DNA from: Acidobacteriaceae bacterium KBS 83
GTDB lineage: Bacteria > Acidobacteriota > Terriglobia > Terriglobales > Acidobacteriaceae
Direction of reading: 5' to 3'
NCBI GenBank assembly: GCA_000381585.1
Contig: KB906738.1
Coordinates: forward strand, 1-64,000
DNA length: 64,000 nt
The position numbers and the translations under genes were made by a program. Below, in pieces: positions 14,755-23,455 of this stretch (positions are counted from its first letter, which is position 1; the number at the start of each line of letters is the position of its first letter). The notes under the pieces are model-generated. The model made no database searches. It saw only the letters and a program-made list of their open reading frames with translations, and was not told the origin of the DNA.

Positions 14755-15531
14755 ATGGCCAGCAAACGCACCATCGTCATGGAGAAGAAAGAGCGGAAGA
14801 CTTCACGTAACCAGCGCGTCCCCTTGGGCTCGGCAGCAACGCGTGAGGTGTTATCCAGTCCGGTAGCGAGCGGCGCACCACCTGAAGGGATTGCCGCATT
14901 CGATCCCCGCTTCTTCCTAACAAAACTCACGGCCGGAAAAACGAGTCGGGAGTACCAAGGTGATGAATCCGTCTTTTTGCAAGGGGACGCGGCGGATGCC
15001 GTGTTCTACATCCATAGCGGCAAGGTGAAGCTCACGGTTGTATCCAAGCGAGGCAAAGAGGCCGTCGTTGCCATCCTTCCGGAAGCTAGCTTCTTTGGCG
15101 AGGGCTGTCTAGCGGGCCAACCGGTCCGCATGGCCACCGCTAGCACAGTCCAGCGGAGCAGCATTATTCGGGTGGCGAAGCCAGTAATGTTAGACATACT
15201 TCATCACGAACCTGAATTTGCTGAACGCTTTCTCGCTTACCTGCTTTCCCGCAACATTCGCATGGAAGCGGATTTGGTAGATCACCTCTTCAACTCCAGC
15301 GAAAAACGCCTCGCGCGGCTTCTCCTGCTGCTGGCCAACTTTGGCCAGGAATCCAAGCCGATACCGGTCGTCGCGAAGATCAGCCAGGAAACCCTCGCCG
15401 AGATGATCGGCACCACGCGTTCGCGCGTCAGCTTCTTCATGAATCGGTTTAGAGAGCTCGGCTTCATTGACTACAACAGCGGTGGCATGCACGTTCACAG
15501 CTCGCTCGTCAGCGTCGTTCTCCACGATTAA
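14755..15531 (+). CDS. Crp/Fnr-family transcriptional regulator
   Basis: The product has 258 residues from the ATG at 14755, which has GGAG six bases upstream; an upstream in-frame GTG (14656) is not preceded by a ribosome binding site. A cyclic-nucleotide-type beta-roll occupies about residues 50-150 ('FLQGDAADAVFYIHSGKVKL', 'SFFGEGCLAG'). A dimerisation helix follows, and a winged helix-turn-helix lies near residues 195-250 ('ISQETLAEMIGTTRSRVSFFMNRFRELGFIDY'). No Fnr-type cluster cysteines are visible, so it does not look like an oxygen sensor. It lies alone between pseudogenes and may be the last intact gene of the old neighbourhood. Confidence 0.92.
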   Translation: MASKRTIVMEKKERKTSRNQRVPLGSAATREVLSSPVASGAPPEGIAAFDPRFFLTKLTAGKTSREYQGDESVFLQGDAADAVFYIHSGKVKLTVVSKRGKEAVVAILPEASFFGEGCLAGQPVRMATASTVQRSSIIRVAKPVMLDILHHEPEFAERFLAYLLSRNIRMEADLVDHLFNSSEKRLARLLLLLANFGQESKPIPVVAKISQETLAEMIGTTRSRVSFFMNRFRELGFIDYNSGGMHVHSSLVSVVLHD

Positions 15532-15769
15532 TACATGGGAATGGTTTGTCTGTGCGGTAGCAATGAGCACGACGCAAGGACAACGCTCGTATTCCACTTC
15601 TTTCCAGGAATGCGATTCGAGTCTTAAGGGAAGTTAAGAAACGAGTGCGGTGTCGCGATTGCCTACTAGGACGCCACAGCAGAGTAGAACCGCTATTAGT
15701 GATCGCCAAAGCGTTGTGCACGATTGATGTCTGCCGTCCGAGTTGGTTGCAACGTCCTCAAGTTGCCGA

Positions 15770-16105
15770 CCGGATCTGCACCGGTAATCTGATCTGGTCG
15801 TCCTTTGCCACGGTGCCTTTCTCCTGCAATTCAACGAAGGTCCTGAGGTCTTTCTTTCCAGCGCGGATGTACCAGTCAATTGCATCCTGTCCGATCTCGC
15901 GAAGCCGGATGCCGCGATTCTTCATCGTCGCGCCGGCAGCTTCTCTCCACGGAGGATCGAAGTCTTCCTATCCGATAGCATCACCGCGCCTGCCGATCTT
16001 CTCGCGACGGGTCACTCCATTGGATTTGAATCGTGCCCACCAAACCCCGGAGCCCGGCTCTTTTTCATAGACTCCGGTTTCCTTTTTCGTGATCTTTCTC
16101 GGCAT
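15770..16105 (-). pseudogene. Tyrosine integrase, N-terminal relic beside tRNA-Arg
   Basis: The frame starts at ATG 16105 with AGGAG upstream and reads MPRKITKKETGVYEKEPG, then 'WWARFKSNGVTRREKIGRRGDAI'. This is the Arm-type DNA-binding N-terminus of tyrosine recombinases. The next frame continues 'RKTSILRGEKLPA', and a third gives 'MKNRGIRLREIGQDAIDWYI', the core-binding domain start. Two frameshifts and the absence of the catalytic domain show decay. The gene points away from the 3' end of tRNA-Arg, 130 bp off, which is the standard arrangement for an element integrated into that tRNA. Confidence 0.75.
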
Positions 16106-16232
16106 CCCGCGCTCCTGTTTCGAGGAGCATGGCAAAGCCGTACAAAGTGTCACCATAGGTGTCACCGCGAAAAGACTATAAACGCCGTCACGTCTTCGTC
16201 TCGTTATATGTGACTGATTTATATATTTTTAG

Positions 16233-16309
16233 TGGTGACCCTGGGAAGATTCGAACTTCCGACCTGCGGTTTAGGAAACCGTCGCTCTATCCATCTGAGC
16301 TACAGGGCC
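16233..16309 (-). tRNA. tRNA-Arg (anticodon CCT)
   Basis: The reverse complement runs from GGCCCTG to a genomically encoded CCA (16235-16233). The 7-bp acceptor stem is paired (GGCCCTG with CAGGGTC, one G-U). The D-arm is GCTCAGATGGATAGAGC, the anticodon loop TTCCTAA gives anticodon CCT, and the T-loop TTCGAAT closes properly. The discriminator base is A. The two flanking integrase relics (15770-16105 and, farther off, 19268-19955) suggest its 3' end served as an attachment site. Confidence 0.95.
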
Positions 16310-16376
16310 ACTTGGCATTTAGTTTAGGGCATTTTCACCGTTGCTGTGCCCCGCCAGATTCCGTGAAGTTTGAGGC

Positions 16377-17580
16377 TCAGTCAGCTTTGAACGAGATGAT
16401 GGATTGATCGAGCGGCAGTGCTCCTTTCACCGTTTCGGGCGGGGTGATCGGGGTTACTACCAGGGGAGTGCCGTCGGATTCTGATTTGTCGAAGGCCGCG
16501 GTCTTGTCTGAGGCTTCCGTGCCGGCGACTTGGCCGGTGACCTGAAACTCGCGGATCTCTTACGGCAGGCCATTCGAGGCCATTGAGGATGGGCGGTTGC
16601 TGACCTGGAAATGCAGGTGCGGGACTACGGAATTGCCGGAGCCTCCGACGAGGCCTAGCTGCTGGCCGAGTCTGACGTGGTCGCCGGGACGGACCTTGAT
16701 ACTGCCGGGCTGCAGGTGTGCATAGAGAGCGTAGCGGTGCTGGCCCAAATCAAGGATGACGGAGTCTCCATCGGCAGCCGCGGGAGAGATGTTGGTGGGA
16801 TATTGACCGGGTGTCTGCTCAGGTGCGCCATCGGTGACGGATGCGACGATGGCATCTGCAACAGCGAGAGCGGGCTGACCATAGATGGAGTAGCTCTCGA
16901 GTTTTTCACGCGGCCCGGAGTAGATGGCGCCGCCTGCGGTGAGTTGTTCCCAATCCACGGCGTATCGTTGCGAGATCCAGGCCCGGCCGTCGCTAGGCAT
17001 GGCGGCGCGTGTGTGACGGACTGCATCGCAGCAGGAATCGGCGGAGACGTATCGCTCGCCGCGCAAGGGCGGCGCGATATCAACAACAGGCTGGCGGTCT
17101 ACCGTGACCGGTTGCTCCGCTTTCGCTGATGTTCTGCTGGCCGGGTGGCGCGTCGCTGGCCAGAATGTCAACGCGATGCGATAGCTCATGAGGAATTTGC
17201 GTGTCCTCGGCAAGAGTGACGTTGAGAAAGAGGAGCGCGTTTGTGCTCTTGGGCAGGGCTGCAATGGATTCTCGCTGGCCGGCCGACTGCAGGCGCCTAG
17301 CGATGGCGGCGGTGTCGAGAGTCTCAAGAACAGCGCCATCGCCGAGAACTTCGAGCTTCTGGATGGGACATCGCCGCTGGAGATGTTGGTCAATGCCAAC
17401 TCGTAAACGAGATGCGTGTGGGCCGTCCGAGGCAAGGAAGAGCATGGGTGCGTCGTCGACCGCGAGGAGCAGCGGCGTCATGCGTTCGGTCTCGGCGGAT
17501 TGAGCGTGAGAGGCGGCACCCACGAAGGCAAGTACGACGAGGAGGCATGGCGCAGCGACAGCGCGACCATGAAAGTGCAT
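16377..17580 (-). pseudogene. Broken M23-family (LytM-type) peptidase gene
   Basis: From ATG 17580 the first frame gives a signal peptide ('APCLLVVLAFVGAASHAQS') and an unidentified N-terminal domain up to about 17110. Another frame then continues with 'YVSADSCCDAVRHTRAAMPS', 'QRYAVDWEQL', 'YGQPALAVADAIVASVTDG', 'YALYAHLQPGSIKVRPGDHV' and 'LGLVGGSGNSVVPHLHFQVS'. This is the M23 fold with the HLH zinc motif; the usual first zinc His of the H-x3-D box is not obvious (QRYAVD). A TAA at 16562-16560 interrupts the frame before a further 60 residues of matching composition that end at the TGA at 16379-16377. One frameshift plus one nonsense codon indicate a pseudogene. Confidence 0.7.
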
Positions 17581-17927
17581 GGTTTTCTTCTTTCCGTACA
17601 AGGTTTCCGTGGCACTGGGCATTCGAGATTTGCCGGGTTGCTGTTTGTAACCGCGGGGCGGTCAGGCAGAGCAAATATACCGCGCTCGAGCGCCGCGGAT
17701 TCCATGGACAATGGCGAGGGGTCCTGCGGGTAACAAAAAAGATTGCCGGTTGTAAGTTATGCAACGGATACTCGGAACCTGTGTGGCGGGGCCCCGCAGC
17801 CAGCCGTTTGCCGCGCACCTATCTACGGATGAGGTGCGGGCGATACTGAAGAAGGGCGACAAATTGGAAGGAGTACGACTTCCTGAGGAAGAACGGGTCG
17901 CTGCCGTAGGCCATCGCGGTGAAGCCT
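17581..17927. other. No recognisable gene
   Basis: This lies between the 5' end of the M23 pseudogene and the 3' end of ychF. Only short frames without ribosome binding sites are seen. Confidence 0.4.
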
Positions 17928-19022
17928 TCAGACGTTAAATTTGAAGAAGAGGATATCGCCATCCTTGACTACGTATTCTTTCCCCTCGGAGCGGAGCAGA
18001 CCTTTTTCTTTGACGGCTTGCTCGCTTCCGAGCGCGAAGAGATCGTCGCTCGCGTAAGCGTCGGCTTTGATGAAGCCTTTTTCGAAGTCGGAGTGGATTA
18101 CGCCCGCGGCGCCAGGTGCCTTGGTGCCGCGGCGGATGGTCCAGGCGCGTACCTCCTGCACGCCGGCGGTAAAGTAGGTGATGAGATCGAGCAAGCGATA
18201 GGCTGCGTGGATGAGGCGGTTGAGGCCGGGCTCTTCGAGTCCCATGCTCGATAGGAACTCATCTCGCTCCGCAGGCTCGAGCTGGGCGATCTCGCTTTCA
18301 AGCGCGCCGCAGATGCGCACGACCTGACTTCCTCCTTCAGAGGCGCGCTGCTCGACGGCGGCGGTGTAGGCGTTGCCGTTGGAGAGGCCGGCTTCGTCGA
18401 CGTTCGCGACATAGAGCTGCGGTTTTGACGTGAGGAGAAAGAGGTCGCGCGCGATCGGCTTTTCTTCCGGTGTGAGCTCGACGGTGCGTGCAGGTTTGCC
18501 GGCGTTGAGGGCGGCAAGCAGCTTCTGTAGCACGGCGACCTCGGCTTTGACTTTAGGGTCGTTGGATTTTGCGGCCTTTTCGGCCTTGGAATGTCGCTTC
18601 TCGACGGTGTCGAGGTCGGCGAGCAGCAGCTCGGTGTTGATGATGTCGATGTCATGCAGGGGATTGATGGCGCCGGCGACGTGAACGACCTCGGGGTCGT
18701 CGAAGCAGCGGACAACGTGCGCAATGGCATCTGTCGCGCGGATGTGGCCGAGGAACTGATTGCCGAGGCCCTCGCCCTTGGAGGCGCCTGCGACGAGGCC
18801 GGCGATGTCAATGAACTCCATGGTGGTGGGCACGAGGCTTTTGGGATGGATGAGTTCGGCGATCCTGGTGAGACGGTCGTCGGGAACAGTGACGACGCCG
18901 GTGTTGGGGTCGATGGTGCAGAAGGGATAGTTGGCGGCCTGAGCCTTGGCCGAGGTAAGGGCGTTGAAGATGGTGCTCTTGCCAACATTGGGCAAGCCGA
19001 CGATTCCGCAATTCAATGGCAC
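17928..19022 (-). CDS. ychF: YchF, Obg-family ATPase/GTPase
   Basis: YchF is a universally conserved ribosome-associated P-loop NTPase. The 364-residue product begins at GTG 19022, giving 'PLNCGIVGLPNVGKSTIFN' with Walker A at residues 8-15. GGAAAG lies 6-11 bases upstream of this GTG; longer readings would add a non-homologous tail. Also visible are the switch segment 'ANYPFCTIDPNTG', Walker B 'EFIDIAGLVAGASKGEGLGN', and a coiled-coil insertion ('VEKRHSKAEKAAKSNDPKVKAE'). The C-terminal TGS domain has 'LLDLITYFTAGVQEVRAWTI'. Length is typical. It is an intact housekeeping gene between mobile-element relics. Confidence 0.97.
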   Translation of the reverse strand: MPLNCGIVGLPNVGKSTIFNALTSAKAQAANYPFCTIDPNTGVVTVPDDRLTRIAELIHPKSLVPTTMEFIDIAGLVAGASKGEGLGNQFLGHIRATDAIAHVVRCFDDPEVVHVAGAINPLHDIDIINTELLLADLDTVEKRHSKAEKAAKSNDPKVKAEVAVLQKLLAALNAGKPARTVELTPEEKPIARDLFLLTSKPQLYVANVDEAGLSNGNAYTAAVEQRASEGGSQVVRICGALESEIAQLEPAERDEFLSSMGLEEPGLNRLIHAAYRLLDLITYFTAGVQEVRAWTIRRGTKAPGAAGVIHSDFEKGFIKADAYASDDLFALGSEQAVKEKGLLRSEGKEYVVKDGDILFFKFNV

Positions 19023-19267
19023 GGGGGCTTTCCTTTTTCTCCATCGAAAAATGGAACGGAATCCAAACACGTCCGATCCCATCCGATTTCGATGCATTAT
19101 GTGCTTGATTTTAAGTTATTTACCTGTAGGTTAAATTCCGAAGCGATCCGGAGCCTGCCGGATACTTTTGGGTCTCCAGCGGGCTTCCGGGTCTCCAGAC
19201 CGCCCGACTTTCCGTCGCTGAAAGATTGTTTCGGGACTCTGGGACTCCAGGGAAGAGGCATAGCTCG

Positions 19268-19955
19268 ATGCTAACGGATAACGAGATACGGAAATACGAC
19301 AGCCCCAAGAACTGGCCCCAGAAACGCCTTCTCCTCACCGACCGCGGTGGATGTTCTGCCGAGCGGAATACGGAGCTGGGTGTTCCGCTATCGCGACAAG
19401 GCCGGCGTGCGCTGCAAATGACGATAGCCTGGTACCCCGATATAAGTCTCAGAGCGGCGCGAGAAGAGCGAGATAAGCTCGCTGGGTAAGCCGCTCGTGG
19501 CGAGTCGCCGGCGCATGACCTGAAAGAGCAGAAGGAACGCGAGGAAGGCCGCGGAGCGATCCCACGCTGGCGCAATTCGCAGAGCGCTGGTATCGCGAAC
19601 TGTTCCTGCCCCCGAGGGCTAAAACCATCGCCGCAACCCCAAGCCAGTCCGCGGCGCCCTGGACAATCAGATTGCTTCCGGCGCCCGGCGACAAAGCGCT
19701 GAAGGAGATCACCAAAGGGGACCTCCGAAAGTTTCTCTTCGAAAAGCGCAATTCCGGCCACGAGACCGCGGCACTCTTTCTGGCCAAATCATCAACAGCG
19801 TGCTTGACTATGACGTGATCGAGGAACTGCTCGAGTTCAATCCCGTGACGCTCATCCCAAAAGGCGCTCTGGGCGCTATCGAGAATCGGGAGCGAGACCT
19901 CAGCGATCAAGAGGCTCGCGAGATGCTGGAGACGGTTGACGCCTCGAGCATGGCA
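19268..19955 (+). pseudogene. P4-type tyrosine integrase (DUF4102) relic
   Basis: ATG 19268 opens 'MLTDNEIRK', the usual start of P4-like integrases. It is followed by 'LTDRGG' and 'WYPDISLRAAREERDKLA', the DUF4102 Arm-binding domain. Other frames continue with 'TLAQFAERWYREL', 'LKEITKGDLRKFLFEKRNSG', 'NSVLDYDVIEELLEFNPV' and 'RERDLSDQEAREMLETVDA', matching the core-binding domain and entry to the catalytic domain. At least three frameshifts are needed, and the catalytic R..HxxR..Y region is missing. It is a different integrase type from the relic at 15770-16105, so at least two integration events occurred here. Confidence 0.75.
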
Positions 19956-20190
19956 GGCCGATCCAGATCGCCGTGCTCTACTTCCGCCGTGGGAACGACC
20001 TCACTCGCCGATACCGAAAGGTTTCGGGTGCGTTGCATCATTTGTCAGATGACACCGTGATTGACGGGGAACTGGCCGCCTTGGACGAGCAGGGCAAGCC
20101 AAACTTCAAATTGCTCCAGAATTACCGATCGAGTGAATCGGGACTCATGTACTACGCATTTGACGTCATGGTGCAATTGCTGGGCTGTGC
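19956..20190 (+). pseudogene. Fragment of an ATP-dependent DNA ligase (LigD type)
   Basis: The frame reads 'FRRGNDLTRRYRKVSGALHH', then 'DDTVIDGELAALDEQGKPNF', then 'LLQNYRSSESGLMYYAFDVM'. These are the nucleotidyltransferase motifs III-IIIa of the ligase domain of NHEJ DNA ligase D: the R-x-G-N-D and the ...DGE(L/I) motif. The AMP-binding Lys motif upstream and all of the rest are absent. It directly follows the integrase relic, with no gap, so the two were probably joined by a deletion. Confidence 0.75.
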
Positions 20191-20369
20191 GGTTTCATGT
20201 GGTTTCGGTATGGCTCATTGCTTTAGTAATTCGGGTGGAGCAGCCCGCATGGTATCCCTCTTCACGAAACTGGCCTCAGCATAGTCACCGGCGGACCCAC
20301 AATCTCGATCCGGGTAGTTTCTCGCGAGGTGTCCTTCCTGGCCGCATTCAAAGCAAGTGATGCTTCTCT

Positions 20370-21197
20370 TTGGGAACGACGGAGCGCCGGACTGAAGAAA
20401 TCGTTGGTCGCTGGCTCAAGAACAAACGCCAGCAATTCATTCTTGCGACCAAGGGAGGACTTCCGATGGGGCCAGAACCGTGGAACCAGGGCGCATCACG
20501 CAAGCATCTTGTGGATGCTATCGATGGCTCTCTCCGGCGACTCGGAACTGACTACGTTGACCTCTATCAGGTGCATTTCGATGATCGTGCAACGCCACTC
20601 GACGAAACCCTTGTGGCTCTCGACACAATCGTGCGCTCCGGCAAGGTACGCTATATCGGGGCGTCGAACATCCTTGCATATCGGCTCGCGCGCGCAATCG
20701 GGCGTTCGGACACTTTGAAGATCTCACGCTACGTCTCTGTTCAACCTCGTTATAATTTGCTCTTCCGCGAGATTGAACGTGAGCTGTTGCCGCTTGCTCA
20801 AGAAGAAGGCGTCGCCATGATCCCGTTCAATCCGCTGGCAGGCGGCTTGCTGACGGGCAAATACAACAAGAACGAGACGCCAACAGAGGGCCGGTTCTCT
20901 GCGGCAATGAGCAATAATTTCGGAGCCCTGTACCAGCAGCGGTACTGGCACGACCGGCAATTTCAGACCGTTTCGCAACTCGGCGAAATTGCAAAGATGC
21001 GAGGCGTTCCGCTGACAACGCTCTCGGTGGCCTGGGTCCTTGCGAATCCAACAATCACCGCTGCCATTCTTGGCGCGAGCCGGCTCGAACAGCTAGATGA
21101 CTCACTGGCTGCTGCGAATTACGCAATCGATCCGGAGCTGAAGGATCAGCTTGACGAACTCACGGCGGAGTATCGCCGCGGTGATGCGGATCGCTAG
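20370..21197 (+). pseudogene. Aldo/keto reductase lacking its N-terminal barrel strands
   Basis: The 275 residues from 'GTTERRTEEIVGRWLKNKRQ' to the stop follow the aldo/keto reductase fold without interruption: 'FILATKGG', 'SLRRLGTDYVDLYQVHFDDRATPLDET', 'GKVRYIGASN', 'SVQPRYNLLFREIERELLP', 'PFNPLAGGLLTGKY' and 'LSVAWVLANPTITAAILGAS'. Members normally have about 50-60 more residues at the start, holding the first strand and the catalytic Asp and Tyr. These are missing, and the DNA before 20360 is unrelated. The only start is a TTG without a ribosome binding site. Truncated and almost certainly inactive; the remaining frame is intact, so the break is recent. Confidence 0.8.
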
Positions 21198-22732
21198 GAT
21201 TGGGCGTCATCGGCCAAGGGGAAAAAATTAGCAAAAATCAATGGCTCTTTATGCTCACGGACTTCATCAAAACTCAAAAGATAAAAATGTATTCGGAGTG
21301 TGGCCACTCTCAGTTTGTGAAAAGTCAGCAAAGTTCGATGAGAACCTTCGCTCATTTGTGAGGGGAATAGGAAGCAAAGATTAGGACGGTCCTTTGATTG
21401 CGTGATAATCCGATAGTCACCATAGAAGTTCGTCGCGAAAGGACAGAAACAATGCATAACATGAAGAAATTTGTCCTCGCTATTCAGTCTCAGGCTAGTG
21501 GGCACGGCAGCACACGCCCAAAAAGGGCACTCCTGCCCGCATGTGCTGGCAGTGTCCGCCGAGAACCACGCAAGAGAGTTTATGACCAATTGACAACAGA
21601 CCGCCTGAAATACTTGCTGTTTGCGCAGGGCAAATAAGACCAGCGGTTTTCAAGACCGCCTGTTTCAACCGCTCGCACATCCCTCTGCAGTTGCTACATG
21701 CGGAAAATACCCGCATGCACGCCAAGTCTGAATGCGCGGAGAAATGGCATGAACACCCCTTCATGCCTTTCGGTGGAGACCTTGGATCCAGTTCTCGATG
21801 TCGATTTCTACACCCGATGTCCCGCGGGCCAAGAGACACCTCCTCTAGGAAATGATCTGTCGGCGGTCCGCAAGTAATCGAGCGCGAAAGTCCCGTGAGT
21901 TGAATGACCGCCGGCGATGGTAGGGTGCGCGACGCATGCGTCCCCATCCAATTTCAGCTAGATTGTCTCACCCTGACGATGGGAGACAAAAGACGGAGCC
22001 TGCTGCACCGCGGGCCGCAATGCGCTGAGGGGCCTTTCTATTGCTCCACATTCTGCACAGAAAAAAGGAATCAGCCTGATTCACACGTATTTACAAGAGA
22101 CTGCACACTCCTGTCTTCGCAGGAGACCGCTCGGAAGCCCGAAGGAGAGCATAGCATGGCAACGCTACTTTAGGGCCGCGCTTGGAACGTCCAGGTGCTC
22201 ACCCCCGATCAGGCGACTAAGCAGCAACCCACCGGCAGGGGGTTCCAGATGGCTCAGCGCGACGTAAGTTTGGGCCGGCATCGTCGCCTATGCTAGGTGT
22301 GTCAGCGTACGGAATACGAGGAAATCGAAGCCGCATTCATTGTGTGGACCAGCCGGCGTCCATAGCTGTTAGCTACCGGATAGTCTGACCAGGCAAGCGT
22401 ATACCGTCACGCGCACCCTGTCGGGCTCTTCCCTGAGCGAAACATCTTTCTCCCCCGGGCGCAGATCCATCTTTGTGCCGGCGCGGCGCTGTATCTGCTT
22501 CAACAAACAAACGGCCATTTCTAGTGAGGGCATATTTGCTTTGAAATAAGTTGGTTACATAGCGCGCTACAACGGGCGGTGTCATCCACTTATACAGGTG
22601 GAAGCGGAACGATACTCGGAGTACACAGAGTGAGTGGAGTCGGACGGAAGTTAGATCGCGCGCATCCGCCTACACGGTAGGCGCAGGCGCGCCATCGCCG
22701 AAGAGTGGTGACGGTTCTTTTGCTGACCCGCT
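21198..22732. other. Long stretch without intact genes
   Basis: About 1.5 kb with only short frames. The one recognisable item is the tRNA-Ser half at 21640-21686. A reverse frame at 22373-22585 (about 70 residues) has an ATG but no recognisable motif. GC content is locally lower, and the stretch looks like decayed island DNA between the truncated reductase and the methyltransferase gene. Confidence 0.45.
21640..21686 (-). pseudogene. 5' half of a tRNA-Ser (anticodon TGA)
   Basis: The reverse strand reads a 7-base acceptor arm (AGAGGGA), then TG, then TGCGAGCGGTTGAAACAGGC as a D-arm. The anticodon arm follows, GGCGGTCTTGAAAACCGC, with TGA at the anticodon. This is the usual start of bacterial tRNA-Ser(UGA). 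After the anticodon stem the long variable arm, the T-arm (GGTTCGAATCC) and the 3' acceptor strand are all absent. A split tRNA of this kind is the mark left when an element excises or recombines within a tRNA gene. Confidence 0.6.
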
Positions 22733-23455
22733 CTAAGCGGGCGCACGGCCAAGCAGAGCGTACTGCCCTCCGAGGGGCACGCGCTCAAGAGCACTCTCCA
22801 TCGCGCCGAAGCGAGAGAAGAGCTTCTCCGGCAAGTAGAGGAAGTAGCTCGTGCGCAACAGCTCAAATCCGCTGGCCTCCAGGAGCCGGCCGGCGCTCGG
22901 CGCTGACAGGAGTTCAGCGTCCACGTCCACGGCGCACCTGCCGACGATGATCTGCGTCGCGGGATTCCATGGATTGTGCTCGACGATACAGTACAAGCCG
23001 CCAGGCGCGAGCACCCGCCGAATTTCGCTCGTCAGCAATGTTCTATCTTCGCCATGCACATGATGGTAGACGCAGACGGAAGTTACAAAGTCGACGGAGT
23101 GGTCTTCATACGGTAGCGCCACGGGAGACGCCTGTGCGCGCACTGAAAACGAAGCACAGGAGGAAAGCATGCCGGCAGAGGGATCGCAACCGGAGGCATG
23201 GGAGAAGTGTTTCCCAGCTACTTCCAGCAAACTCCCCTGACCGCAGCCGACGTCCAGCCATCTCGACCTAGCCGGATCCATGTCGGCACGCTTCAACATG
23301 CTCTGGATCAGCATCCACTTCCTGCGGTGAAAGTGAAGAGGATCGGAGGCGAACCGGCCACGGAGAGGATCATCTAGATAGTCTGCATAGGACCCGGCAT
23401 ACTGATCAAACTCCGGAAGTGGAAGTGCGCTCTCGCTACTTACGGTGGTCGTCAT
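22733..23455 (-). CDS. Class I SAM-dependent methyltransferase
   Basis: The product has 240 residues from the ATG at 23455, overlapping the end of the upstream membrane-protein gene by 20 bp. SAM motif I is 'RWLDVGCGQGSLLEVAGKHF' near residue 70. Motif II is 'LPYEDHSVDFVTSVCVYHHV' and motif III 'RVLAPGGLYCIVEHNPWNP'. The C-terminal part ('GFELLRTSYFLYLPEKL') resembles methyltransferases of polysaccharide and lipid-linked sugar gene clusters. Coupling with the glycosyltransferase-like gene 23436-25046 supports a role in modifying an envelope glycan or pilus glycan. The substrate is unknown. Confidence 0.88.
   Translation of the reverse strand: MTTTVSSESALPLPEFDQYAGSYADYLDDPLRGRFASDPLHFHRRKWMLIQSMLKRADMDPARSRWLDVGCGQGSLLEVAGKHFSHASGCDPSAGMLSSCASFSVRAQASPVALPYEDHSVDFVTSVCVYHHVHGEDRTLLTSEIRRVLAPGGLYCIVEHNPWNPATQIIVGRCAVDVDAELLSAPSAGRLLEASGFELLRTSYFLYLPEKLFSRFGAMESALERVPLGGQYALLGRAPA

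Noticed and set aside
18098-18988. Reverse frame of about 296 residues inside ychF
   Set aside because: It is extremely rich in Ser, Pro and Arg, typical of a shadow frame of a GC-rich gene, and lies entirely within the well-supported ychF.
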